Positions 1 to 7,039 are shown, counted from the first letter of the stretch. The stretch: DNA of 9,544 nucleotides from an uncultured cyanobacterium (GCA_946221495.1 CAMIFA010000179.1:1-9544); one strand, 5' to 3'. Program-made: numbers and translations. Notes: generated by a model from the sequence alone, not told the origin.

Positions 1-1039
1 GTTTATTGATAAAATCGCTAATAATTATCCAACTGTTCAAAACATTAATGAGCCTAAATTAGTTAAAGAAGTTTCCAATAATCCACTGCTATTAACACTA
101 CTTTATTTAGTAGTTGAAGAAACAGGCGAAATTCCCTCAAATCGTTCTTGTTTATATAAAGAAGGGTCAAACATTTTACTAAAAAAGTGGGACAATACGC
201 GCTCTGTTGAGCGAGACTGGGTTTATAAAAAGCTACCTTTACAGCGAAAAGAAGATTTACTAAGCCAAATAGCTCTAAAAACATTTGAGCGGGGTGACTA
301 CTGCTTTAACCACAATGAACTAAAGCAATATATTACTGATTACATCTGTAACTTACCTGATACTGAAACTAATCTAGAAGTATTAAAACTAGATAGCGAA
401 GCAGTATTAAAATCAATAGTCACTCAACATGAAATATTAGTAGAGCTTACAGAAGGAATTTATGCTTTTTCTCTACTCGCCTTTCATGAGTATTTTGCTG
501 CTAAGGAAATTGTAGACAAATCTGATCCACAGGCACTTCAGAAAGCTTTACAAGAGCTGGTTAGCCACATTACTGAGGCTCGGTGGCGCGAAGTCTTTTT
601 ACTAGCAGTAAGTATGGTACGGAATGCCGATTACTTACTAAGTTTAATCAAGCGTCAAACTGATGCCTTGGTGACTTCTGAACCTCAATTACAGCAATTT
701 CTGAGTTGGAATGAGCAATATTCTAATTCAGATAAGGCTTCTCTTAAACCATTAGCTTTGCGGGCTTTTGCCCTGGAGTTCGTTCTTAACCTTGACTTTG
801 ATGCCCGTAGGCTTGATAAAAAGCTTGCTTATAATCTGAGTTTTAATCGCGCTCGGATATCTAAATACACTCAAAAGCTGCAAAGTTTTCAATTCACTGA
901 GCAGCAGCAGAAAGTGCTAAAGCAATATTACGACGCTAATAAGTTGCTGTTAGATTGCCTTAATAATGCTCATTATGTGACTCGTGGCTTACGCGAGGAA
1001 ATTGAAAATAATTTGTTTGTACCGTCTGAGATTTTGTAA
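1..1039 (+). CDS. NACHT/STAND-type NTPase, C-terminal part (5' end outside window)
   Basis: The frame opens at base 2 and runs without a stop to TAA at 1037-1039, giving 345 residues. The ATG at 614 is internal, because the open frame and family resemblance continue upstream of it. Visible residues 27-34 read NPLLLTLL, and residues 156-167 read FSLLAFHEYFAA, matching the 'FSHLTFxEYFAA' signature of the winged-helix/helical region after the NACHT ATPase in cyanobacterial STAND proteins. Residues of about 175-215 (SDPQALQKAL, RWREVFLLAV) resemble the NACHT C-terminal helical domain (NCH2-like). The last 50 residues (QYYDANKLLLDCLN) resemble the conserved tail of the same family. Walker A and B motifs and any N-terminal effector domain lie upstream, outside the window. 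NACHT proteins are signal-transducing NTPases, and some bacterial ones defend against phage; no role for this one can be read here. The usual His of FSH is Leu. Family assignment is secure from recalled signatures, function is not. Confidence 0.9.
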   Translation, partial: FIDKIANNYPTVQNINEPKLVKEVSNNPLLLTLLYLVVEETGEIPSNRSCLYKEGSNILLKKWDNTRSVERDWVYKKLPLQRKEDLLSQIALKTFERGDYCFNHNELKQYITDYICNLPDTETNLEVLKLDSEAVLKSIVTQHEILVELTEGIYAFSLLAFHEYFAAKEIVDKSDPQALQKALQELVSHITEARWREVFLLAVSMVRNADYLLSLIKRQTDALVTSEPQLQQFLSWNEQYSNSDKASLKPLALRAFALEFVLNLDFDARRLDKKLAYNLSFNRARISKYTQKLQSFQFTEQQQKVLKQYYDANKLLLDCLNNAHYVTRGLREEIENNLFVPSEIL

Positions 1040-1174
1040 GAAAAGGCATTTTTAGCTAACGGCTGAACAGTGCAAGTAATTTGCTGATGAGTAATTCAAA
1101 AAGCAAACTACAGTAGCTATTTAAAAGAAGAATATATTTAATTTAGAGAGTCCCTTGTTTCTAGTATTAAATAG

Positions 1175-1392
1175 CTGCAACAGCATCAAAAGGCTCTTGC
1201 AAAATACATGGCAGGGGTGAAACACCAGTTAGACATACTTTAAGTGGACAATTCAACGATCGCCCGGAATTGAAGCACGCGAGTTTATAAGATACTTTAG
1301 CCCAACTGCAACTTAATAAGCGATCGCCTTTACCAGAACTAGCAATAAAAACTGAGGCGATTACCTGGATAGGCAAACAGCAGTACAAATAA
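1175..1392 (+). pseudogene. Possible decayed coding remnant, unidentified
   Basis: Two adjoining plus-strand frames read like protein. Frame one (1175-1243) gives LQQHQKALAKYMAGVKHQLD and then stops. Frame two (1243-1392) gives SGQFNDRPELKHASL, a TAA at 1288-1290, then DTLAQLQLNKRSPLPELAIK and a terminal TAA. One frameshift and one nonsense change would join them into a single segment of about 70 residues with soluble, helix-like composition. I do not recognise the family. The similarly sized open frame on the opposite strand (1167-1388) is Cys-rich and looks like a shadow. This is inference from amino-acid texture only, and the region could simply be noncoding. Confidence 0.25.
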
Positions 1393-1423
1393 TCCTTCGC
1401 ATATCAACTGGCATTTAAAAAGA

Positions 1424-1452
1424 GCGATGCCTTTGGTAAGCTACGCTAACGC
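1424..1452. repeat. Cyanobacterial interspersed repeat (GCGATGCC...CTAACGC)
   Basis: The 29-bp stretch starts GCGATGCC, has GGTAAGCTACGC in the middle and ends CTAACGC. Its reverse complement (GCGTTAGCGTAGCTTACC...GGCATCGC) matches, from memory, a short repeat scattered through intergenic regions of filamentous and related cyanobacteria. It has no coding role here. Function is unknown. Confidence 0.5.
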
Positions 1453-1502
1453 ATTCTCATCTCAACTAAGGAACGATCGCTGTTTTGATTAGTCTGCTAT
1501 TA

Positions 1503-1518
1503 AAGAGCGATCGCTCTT
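1503..1518. repeat. 16-bp perfect palindrome around a HIP1 octamer
   Basis: AAGAGCGATCGCTCTT is fully self-complementary and is built around the HIP1 core GCGATCGC (1507-1514). HIP1 is the highly iterated palindrome of cyanobacteria. Other exact copies in the window start at 1320, 2839, 2863, 3068, 4216, 4717, 5278, 5948, 6352, 6668, 8450 and 8775, both inside and between genes. This copy has the longest perfect palindromic extension that I noticed. Confidence 0.7.
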
Positions 1519-1670
1519 CACCCCCATATTATTAAACTTCTCTGTCGCCCTTGTCGTTTAGCCAACATGAAGTGTAAGCGTGTTTAAAGTGCGTGTTATT
1601 TGCTACTCAGCACTTTCTATGTAAGAATATGAAAATTGATCCTAATATTTGCACAAGTAATTAAAATAGT

Positions 1671-2801
1671 ATGGCTAAAATTATACATAAAACAGGCACT
1701 GAGAGTGCTGTAAAAGGCAAAAAGCTGAAAGCACAACTGCCATTTAAGCTCAATTCCGGCATCACCTTAAAAACTTTACTGTTATTAAGCGGCATACTTA
1801 TTACACCAAGCCTCTCAGTAAATGCCCAGACAAATATTTATAAAAATAATCAGAACCAGTTGCTATTAAGTCAGGCTGTTAGCACCAGTACCCCAAATAT
1901 TGCCCAGAGTACAAAGCGGTTAGTCTTTAACGATGTCCAAGGAGGTGTAGCTAGTACATCTCGGACTGTAACTCTCCGGAATACGGGTAATGCCAACTTA
2001 ACTATTAATAGCCTCAGAGTTAGTGGCATAAACGCAGATCAGTTCCAAATTACACAACAGCCTGCTTCTCCCGTAACTATTGCACCTGGTAGCTCTATCA
2101 TTGTCGGTATCGCCTTCAACCCTACTACCATCGGACCGATGGGCGCTCTACTACAAATTGATAGCAATGACCCAGATACGCCACAAGCTGTAGTCAGCTT
2201 ACGAGGTTTAGGGACAAAGGGATTAGGAGGGCAAAATGAGCCATCGCTTCAGTGGGTTTTAGATACCTACGAAATTGCTAACAATGTTGGAGATTCAGAT
2301 CCCACAACTAACGCGATCCCATCAACAACTCCTTTAGGTGATGAAGTTAGTTTGCCTCGTTTTCAAAAAGCAGGTACGGGACAAGTTACCCTAGAGCCGA
2401 TCGCAGTTTTTGCCCCTAAGAGTAGCTCAGGCATTGTTGTCAAATTCGGTTACTATACGTCAGGTAATGCTGCTAGCAAAAAGCAACTTTTTACAGTACC
2501 GAATCCTAGTTACCAATCACTAAGACCGTCTATATCTGGTAGTAGAACTTTTGACCCAGGTACAGGCAAGTTTGGTTTCTATTCTATATGGCCCTTCTTC
2601 AACAACCGGACAATTTATAGCGAAGATAACCTCAACACCTTCACAGGCGCTATACCACACCATGTAAGAGTTTATCCGCTTAAGAATGGGGATGGTACGG
2701 TCGTCCCCAACGCATATGTTATCGCAATTGAGGAAGCTACCAGCGCCTTCGACTACCAAGACATTGTATTAATTGTCCGCAACGTCAGACCCGCAAATTA
2801 G
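1671..2801 (+). CDS. Exported choice-of-anchor D (HYDIN/ASPM-like) domain protein
   Basis: The 376-residue product begins with a long basic leader (residues 1-30), a hydrophobic stretch (about 31-50) and a likely signal peptidase I site after SVNA (residue 52), so it should be exported to the periplasm or cell surface. Residues of about 83-180 form an ASH/HYDIN-type immunoglobulin-like domain: LVFNDVQGG, VTLRNTGNANLTI, FQIT, IAPGSS, VGIAFNPTTIG and IDSNDPDTP are the typical strands and turns of 'choice-of-anchor D' proteins. Residues of about 190-373 form a second domain with FDPGTGKFGFYS, HHVRVYPLKN and FDYQDIVLIVRNV. That ending recalls the DYNDLVF-like end of DUF4114-type domains, but I cannot name it firmly. 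There is no C-terminal transmembrane helix and no LPXTG-like anchor. No other in-frame ATG lies near the start, and no Shine-Dalgarno sequence is evident. The gene ends 18 bp from the convergent chlD gene. The role is unknown; adhesion or cell-surface scaffolding is a guess from the fold. Confidence 0.9.
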   Translation: MAKIIHKTGTESAVKGKKLKAQLPFKLNSGITLKTLLLLSGILITPSLSVNAQTNIYKNNQNQLLLSQAVSTSTPNIAQSTKRLVFNDVQGGVASTSRTVTLRNTGNANLTINSLRVSGINADQFQITQQPASPVTIAPGSSIIVGIAFNPTTIGPMGALLQIDSNDPDTPQAVVSLRGLGTKGLGGQNEPSLQWVLDTYEIANNVGDSDPTTNAIPSTTPLGDEVSLPRFQKAGTGQVTLEPIAVFAPKSSSGIVVKFGYYTSGNAASKKQLFTVPNPSYQSLRPSISGSRTFDPGTGKFGFYSIWPFFNNRTIYSEDNLNTFTGAIPHHVRVYPLKNGDGTVVPNAYVIAIEEATSAFDYQDIVLIVRNVRPAN

Positions 2802-2819
2802 GTAACATTCAACAAAGAA

Positions 2820-4838
2820 TTATCGCGATTTGAGATCAGCGATCGCGCCCTTAGTTAATCCGGCGATCGCTTGATCTGTTGCTTTTGGTAAATGGTAATA
2901 CTTCCCGCTTGCTTGTTGTGCTAATTCTTTGGCAAAGCCAGTGGAAATAAACTTATTCTCAGTATCAATTACCAATAACTGCATTCCTAAAGCCCGAATT
3001 CTCGCAGCAATATTTAAAAGTTCTGCTTTAATATCTGGTTTTTCCCCTTCTCCCTGTGGTTCACCAAGCGATCGCCCTAGAGGGATATTCCCGCGTCCGT
3101 CTGTAATTGCCACAATCACAACTTGCCCGATATCGCCGCTCATTTGAGCATTAGTTCCAACTCGCACCGCTTGAGTCAAACCATGCGCCAAAGGTGAACC
3201 ACCACCACAAGGCAACCGTTCTAGCCGTCGCCGCGCCAAACCAATTGAACGAGTCGGAGGTAAAAGTACCTCAGCTTGTTCTCCCCGAAAAGGAATTAAC
3301 GCTACTTGATCGCGATTTTCATAAGCTTCTGTTAATAGCCGCAACACAGCCCCCTTAGCTGACTGCATCCGATTTAGTGCCATAGAGCCAGAAGCATCAA
3401 CTACAAATACAATCAACGCTCCCGCTTTGCGGACTAAGCGCTTTGCGCGGACATCTCCTGGCTCGACAAACACCCGCCGCTCCCCCCTTGCTAAGGGGGG
3501 TTGGGGGGAGCGCTCCCGCCGCGCTTTTTGATAGGGAGCAGCCGCCCGCAGCGTGGCATCAACTGCAATTCGCCGCACTTTACCTTTAGGCAGCATCGGT
3601 TTCACGTAGCGTCCGCGATCCTCAGAAACAATTAAACTGCGACTACCAGATTTACCCCGCCGTTGTGCCATCTGAGCAAAGTAAAGCACACTAGGATCTA
3701 GAATTACTCCTTCCGGATCAAAAACAAATTCTTCTGGAATACTAGGCTGTTCTTGTGATTCTTCCGGTTCTTCTTCCTCCTGTTCCTCCTGTTCTTGTTG
3801 AGACTCATCCTGACTTTCAGGCGGTGGTGGCGGTGGTGGCGGTTCTTCTGGTGGAGTTTGCACAACTGTAGCGCGGGGGACAATCACTAGTTCCACAGCC
3901 CGGCGTAAATCTTCGGCGTTTACTGCTGTACGCCCATCTAAGGCAGCTGCCGCCTTGGCAACTCGTAAAGCAAATAACTCAGATCGATGTCCCTGCACAG
4001 AGGCGCGAATTGCCTCGTCCACTAAATAAGTTATCTGTTCATGGCTAATAACGACATCTTTTAACCATTCCCGCGCTAAAATAACCTGAGTTTTCAGGGC
4101 ATCCAAGTCTTCGCTGTACTGACTAAGAAACTCTTGGGGTGAAGCGGCGTATTGGATAACTTGGTCTACTGCCTGAACTCGTTCATCCAAGCCTAAGACA
4201 GTATCAGCAGAAAGAGCGATCGCTATCCGATCAAGCAGATGTTCCCGCAGCGCTCCTTCTTCTGGGTTATAAGTAGCAATAAATAGTGGTTTACAGGGAT
4301 GCTGAAAACTAATGCCTTCGCGCTCAATCCTATTGCGCCCCTCGGTTAATACTGTTAATAGTTGGTTGCTAATATTGTCGTCAAGTAAATTAATTTCATC
4401 AATATATAAAACGCCCCGATGTGCTTGTGCCAATAACCCTGGCTGAAATATCGGTTCTCCCTGTTTAACCGACTTCTCCACATCCACTGAACCCAAAAGC
4501 CGATCTTCTGTAACTCCCAGAGGAATTTGCACAAAAGGCGCGGGGATAACTTCAGTAGCAAGTGTTGTAGATTCAGGTAATGCTAATAGCTGATCATCCC
4601 ATTCTTGAGGGCTGTTAGGGTCGCAGTTACTAATTGATCCTTTTACTACCTCAATCGGCGGTAGTAGGGCGTGTAAGGCGCGAGCCATGACTGATTTAGC
4701 AGTACCACGACGACCAGCGATCGCTACTCCCCCCAACCCTGGATCAACTGCTGCCAAAAGTAGGGCTAATTTAATCGCTTCTTGACCAACTACGGCTGTT
4801 AGCGGAAAAGTTATCGGGGAATTAATAAGCACAGGCAT
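2820..4838 (-). CDS. chlD: Magnesium chelatase ATPase subunit D
   Basis: ChlD works with ChlI and ChlH to insert Mg2+ into protoporphyrin IX, the first committed step of chlorophyll synthesis. Numbered from the ATG at 4838 (672 aa), the N-terminal AAA+ module carries a Walker A-like GRRGTAKS (42-49), a Walker B-like GVLYIDEIN (142-150) and a sensor-like N in ATYNPEEG (191). A linker follows, with eight prolines (333-340) and a Glu/Gln-rich stretch (341-370). The C-terminal integrin-I domain has the metal-site motif DASGS (481-485) and ITDGRGN (D580). The order AAA+, Pro/acidic linker, integrin-I is diagnostic of ChlD. A TTG at 4853 would add five residues, but I prefer the ATG, which has GGCGG about nine bases upstream; the TTG has no ribosome-binding site. 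An in-frame palindromic element adds residues near 443-453, just before the integrin-I domain. The histidine kinase gene ends 43 bp upstream, so co-transcription is likely. Confidence 0.97.
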   Translation of the reverse strand: MPVLINSPITFPLTAVVGQEAIKLALLLAAVDPGLGGVAIAGRRGTAKSVMARALHALLPPIEVVKGSISNCDPNSPQEWDDQLLALPESTTLATEVIPAPFVQIPLGVTEDRLLGSVDVEKSVKQGEPIFQPGLLAQAHRGVLYIDEINLLDDNISNQLLTVLTEGRNRIEREGISFQHPCKPLFIATYNPEEGALREHLLDRIAIALSADTVLGLDERVQAVDQVIQYAASPQEFLSQYSEDLDALKTQVILAREWLKDVVISHEQITYLVDEAIRASVQGHRSELFALRVAKAAAALDGRTAVNAEDLRRAVELVIVPRATVVQTPPEEPPPPPPPPESQDESQQEQEEQEEEEPEESQEQPSIPEEFVFDPEGVILDPSVLYFAQMAQRRGKSGSRSLIVSEDRGRYVKPMLPKGKVRRIAVDATLRAAAPYQKARRERSPQPPLARGERRVFVEPGDVRAKRLVRKAGALIVFVVDASGSMALNRMQSAKGAVLRLLTEAYENRDQVALIPFRGEQAEVLLPPTRSIGLARRRLERLPCGGGSPLAHGLTQAVRVGTNAQMSGDIGQVVIVAITDGRGNIPLGRSLGEPQGEGEKPDIKAELLNIAARIRALGMQLLVIDTENKFISTGFAKELAQQASGKYYHLPKATDQAIAGLTKGAIADLKSR
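3479..3511. repeat. 33-bp palindromic repeat inserted in frame in chlD
   Basis: The 9-mers GCTCCCCCC (3479-3487) and GGGGGGAGC (3503-3511) are perfect inverted repeats. Nested inside is a second hairpin, CCCCCCTT (3482-3489) with AAGGGGGG (3493-3500) around a 3-nt loop. The heptamer CGCTCCC occurs at 3478-3484 and again at 3511-3517, exactly 33 bp apart, as if duplicated on insertion. Thirty-three bases equal 11 codons, so the frame of chlD is kept. On the minus strand the element encodes RSPQPPLARGER. From memory, C-run/TTAGCAAGG/G-run elements are common short repeats in cyanobacterial genomes, mostly between genes. Confidence 0.75.
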
Positions 4839-4881
4839 TGTTTTTACCGCCAATAGTTGTAAGTAACAAGAGTGTTAAAGA

Positions 4882-6102
4882 CTATGCCTGGACACTTGAT
4901 TTTGTTACTGCTTCAGGGATTTTGACTGTCAAAGGTAAGACTACCGTAAAAGTGGAACCAACTCCAACTTGAGATACTAGCTCAATTTTGCCTTGGAGTA
5001 ATTTTACTAGCCGCGAGACTATTGCCAATCCCAAACCAGTGCTTTCCGGTAAGTGCGGCTTCATGGAGTCTGCTCGGACATAGGGTTCAAAAATATGAGC
5101 TTGATCTGCTGGCGCAATTCCTTCGCCCGTATCGGAAACAGTAATCGCCCACTGTTCTTCTAGCACTCGGCACGTTACTTTTACACTGCCAGAATTCGTA
5201 TAGCGAATTGCATTACTGACTAAATTTGTCACAATTTGCTGTAACCGTAAAGAGTCTGTCAAAACTTGATCGGGGGCGCGATCGCAATTAACTATTACCT
5301 GTAGCTCTTTTGCCCGAGCCAAAGGCTCTAAAACTTCGATAACGTTGTGAATTAAAGAACATACATCTGTTGGTACTATTTGCAGTTTCATTTCCCCCGC
5401 CTCATAACGAGAGACTTCTAGGGAATCGTTAATTAGGCGCAGCAACTGTCTACCATTGCGTAGTACACGCTCAATGTGTTCTAGATTCGCAAAAGTGTCT
5501 TTTATTTCAGTCTTCTCTCGGTGTTGGCGTAAAAATAAATCAGAGTAGCCAATAATCGAAGTTAGAGGAGTTTTCAGTTCGTGTGCTAGATGAGAAAGGT
5601 TGTCTTGATTAGCACGTAGCAAGCGAGTCATTTCCTGATTAGTAAGCATCAGCTGACTTTGTACCTGCTGTAGTTCCCCCAACCGTTCATCTACATAAGT
5701 TTTAAAGCAGCGAGCAATGATTTCATCTATTGCAGTATCAATAATTCGGCAAGCTCGTAGCACCTCGGAAGCTGAACCTTTGAGTAAATCTTCCTCTAAA
5801 GTAGAAAATATGATCCAACGAACTAAACGATACTCGCGGGCAATTTCCTCTGCCTCGAAACCTTGTTTAGCCCTCAGGATGCCATGTTCTAAACTTTTAT
5901 CTACTAGCGTCTGAATATCACTATCTTTTGATTGAGATAGCATAGTTGCGATCGCCGGCAGAACAATAGGTAGGCTATCACGCACAGCCTCATAGGTGAG
6001 GTGATTAGCAGTTTCAATCTTGCCATCCCGACGAACGGCCTCAACCCAGTTCTCTACAATTGTGTCAATTTTATTAAGTAGCGCTTGACTAAAATCTTGC
6101 AT
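4882..6102 (-). CDS. Soluble sensor histidine kinase with RsbRD_N-type sensory domain
   Basis: The 406-residue protein autophosphorylates on His and passes phosphate to an unidentified response regulator. It has no transmembrane segment, so it should be cytosolic. Residues of about 5-135 form a helical domain like the RsbRD N-terminal domain (NWVEAVRRDGKI, HLTYEAVRDSLP, GFEAEEIAREYRLVRW). A coiled-coil-like linker follows at 138-168. The kinase core has the H-box LAHELKTPL (H174 is the phosphoacceptor), N-box NLVSNAIRY (293-301), G1 box DTGEGI (324-329), F-box IFEPY and G2 box STGLGLAI (354-361). All catalytic motifs are intact, and no receiver domain is attached. The ATG at 6102 lacks a good Shine-Dalgarno sequence but sits about 47 bases after a promoter-like sequence. 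No response regulator gene lies nearby, so it is an orphan in this window. Its stop lies 43 bp before the chlD ATG, which suggests a two-gene operon with chlD. The family is certain, the signal sensed is unknown. Confidence 0.95.
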   Translation of the reverse strand: MQDFSQALLNKIDTIVENWVEAVRRDGKIETANHLTYEAVRDSLPIVLPAIATMLSQSKDSDIQTLVDKSLEHGILRAKQGFEAEEIAREYRLVRWIIFSTLEEDLLKGSASEVLRACRIIDTAIDEIIARCFKTYVDERLGELQQVQSQLMLTNQEMTRLLRANQDNLSHLAHELKTPLTSIIGYSDLFLRQHREKTEIKDTFANLEHIERVLRNGRQLLRLINDSLEVSRYEAGEMKLQIVPTDVCSLIHNVIEVLEPLARAKELQVIVNCDRAPDQVLTDSLRLQQIVTNLVSNAIRYTNSGSVKVTCRVLEEQWAITVSDTGEGIAPADQAHIFEPYVRADSMKPHLPESTGLGLAIVSRLVKLLQGKIELVSQVGVGSTFTVVLPLTVKIPEAVTKSSVQA

Positions 6103-6155
6103 TAGTTAACCTGGGAAGGAGTAGGTCAAGAAATTCTTTTGCTTTATATTTATAA

Positions 6156-6183
6156 ATTATAACTTTGTGAAAGTATTTTGTAA
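6156..6183 (-). promoter_or_regulatory. Putative sigma-70-type promoter for the kinase-chlD unit
   Basis: On the minus strand, TTACAA (6183-6178) is followed after 16 bases by a perfect TATAAT (6161-6156). Transcription would start near 6149, leaving a 5' leader of about 47 bases before the kinase ATG. The surrounding DNA is very A+T-rich, so chance matches are easy and the -35 box is only a partial match. Confidence 0.4.
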
Positions 6184-6281
6184 TTTTGTCATCTTTCAAA
6201 AGACATAATATTAATTTAGCATATTCCAATCTTTGGTTAGGTATTAACTTGTGAGTGTAAAGTCATTCAGTTTCAGAATTT

Positions 6282-6312
6282 GGAGCTAGTAATTCTTACT
6301 CTACCTAGCTCC
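6282..6312. promoter_or_regulatory. Inverted repeat upstream of the methyltransferase gene
   Basis: GGAGCTAG (6282-6289) and CTAGCTCC (6305-6312) are perfect 8-bp inverted repeats separated by 15 bases, centred about 80 bases before the ATG at 6377. There is no T-run after the right arm, so an intrinsic terminator is unlikely. It could be an operator or a leader hairpin. A weaker pair, AGCCC (6330-6334) and GGGCT (6342-6346), lies closer to the gene. Confidence 0.35.
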
Positions 6313-6376
6313 TGAGTGAGTGAGGTGTTAGCCCTTGGTAGGGGCTTGTCGGCGATCGCCTATAAATTTATCTAAA

Positions 6377-7039
6377 ATGATTCAGACACTTGGGCTGGAA
6401 AAACATATTTACGAATACTTGCAATCAGTTTCAATACGAGAAGCAGAAATATTAACTCAACTGCGGCAAGAAACAGCACAGCATCCAATGGCTAAGATGC
6501 AGATTGCCCCAGAACAGGGACAGTTCATGGCGTTGCTGGTGCAATTAATGACAGCAAAGAAAACCCTTGATGTTGGCGTATTTACAGGCTACAGTTCCCT
6601 GGTAGTGGCATTGGCATTACCCACAGATGGTAAAGTAGTTGCCTGTGAAATTAATCAGGAATATGCAGCGATCGCGCGTCGCTGGTGGCAGCAAGCAGGT
6701 GTCTCCCATAAAATTGATCTGCACATCGCTCCAGCTGGGGAAACTCTCGCGCAATTGCTAGCAGCAGGAGAAGCAGAGACATTTGATTTTGTTTTTATTG
6801 ATGCCGATAAAAGCAACTACGAAACCTACTACGAGCTAGCACTACAACTATTACGCCCGTGTGGACTAATCGCTGTTGACAATGTACTTTGGTCAGGAAG
6901 AGTTGCCGAACCCCAAGTGCAAGACAATAGAACTAATAAAATTCGTGCCTTTAACCGCAAGCTTCATGAAGACGAGCGCATCAGCCTTAGCTTAGTACCG
7001 ATTGGGGATGGGTTGACTCTGGCGCTGAAACGTCCTTAG
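6377..7039 (+). CDS. SAM-dependent O-methyltransferase, family 3 (CCoAOMT-like)
   Basis: This 220-residue class I methyltransferase belongs to the cation-dependent caffeoyl-CoA/catechol O-methyltransferase group, which methylates catechol-type hydroxyls with S-adenosylmethionine. Visible motifs are the substrate/SAM region MQIAPEQGQF (41-50), motif I LDVGVFTGYSS (64-74), the acidic end of beta-2 at E91, FIDADKSNYETYY (140-152) and DNVLWSG (168-174). D142, D168 and N169 align with the three divalent-metal ligands of plant CCoAOMT, with the same spacing. The C-terminus has the family's PIGDGLTLALKR. An in-frame TTG at 6335 would add 14 residues, but that stretch contains a HIP1 octamer and does not resemble the family; the ATG at 6377 gives the usual length. 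The actual substrate cannot be read from sequence. The gene is divergent from the kinase gene, and its last 53 bases overlap the 3' end of trhO on the other strand. Confidence 0.93.
   Translation: MIQTLGLEKHIYEYLQSVSIREAEILTQLRQETAQHPMAKMQIAPEQGQFMALLVQLMTAKKTLDVGVFTGYSSLVVALALPTDGKVVACEINQEYAAIARRWWQQAGVSHKIDLHIAPAGETLAQLLAAGEAETFDFVFIDADKSNYETYYELALQLLRPCGLIAVDNVLWSGRVAEPQVQDNRTNKIRAFNRKLHEDERISLSLVPIGDGLTLALKRP

Larger units (their letters stand above)
1040..1670. other. 631-bp intergenic region with repeats, no intact gene
   Basis: No convincing intact reading frame lies between the NACHT gene and the exported-protein gene. The stretch holds a possible decayed coding remnant (1175-1392), a 29-bp cyanobacterial repeat (1424-1452), HIP1 octamers at 1320-1327 and 1507-1514, and a 16-bp perfect palindrome (1503-1518). 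I see no hairpin followed by a T-run that would serve as a terminator for the NACHT gene, and no clear promoter for the gene starting at 1671. Confidence 0.7.

Noticed and set aside
63..284. Minus-strand open frame inside the NACHT gene
   Set aside because: It lies opposite well-supported coding sequence, has no family resemblance and no ribosome-binding site.
614..1039. A separate 141-residue gene starting at ATG 614
   Set aside because: The frame is open upstream to the window start, and the upstream translation carries the NACHT C-terminal signatures, so this ATG is an internal Met.
1167..1388. 73-residue minus-strand open frame in the intergenic region
   Set aside because: Cys-rich composition without recognisable motifs; the plus strand of the same DNA looks more protein-like, so this is probably a shadow.
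3820..3842. GGCGGT-type short tandem repeat
   Set aside because: It encodes the eight-proline linker that ChlD proteins normally have, so it is expected rather than a special element.
4839..4853. TTG start adding five residues to ChlD
   Set aside because: No ribosome-binding site precedes it; the ATG at 4838 is preceded by GGCGG at suitable spacing. It cannot be fully excluded.
6335..6376. TTG start adding 14 residues to the O-methyltransferase
   Set aside because: The extension is read through a HIP1 octamer, does not resemble the family N-terminus, and exceeds the usual length of about 220 residues.
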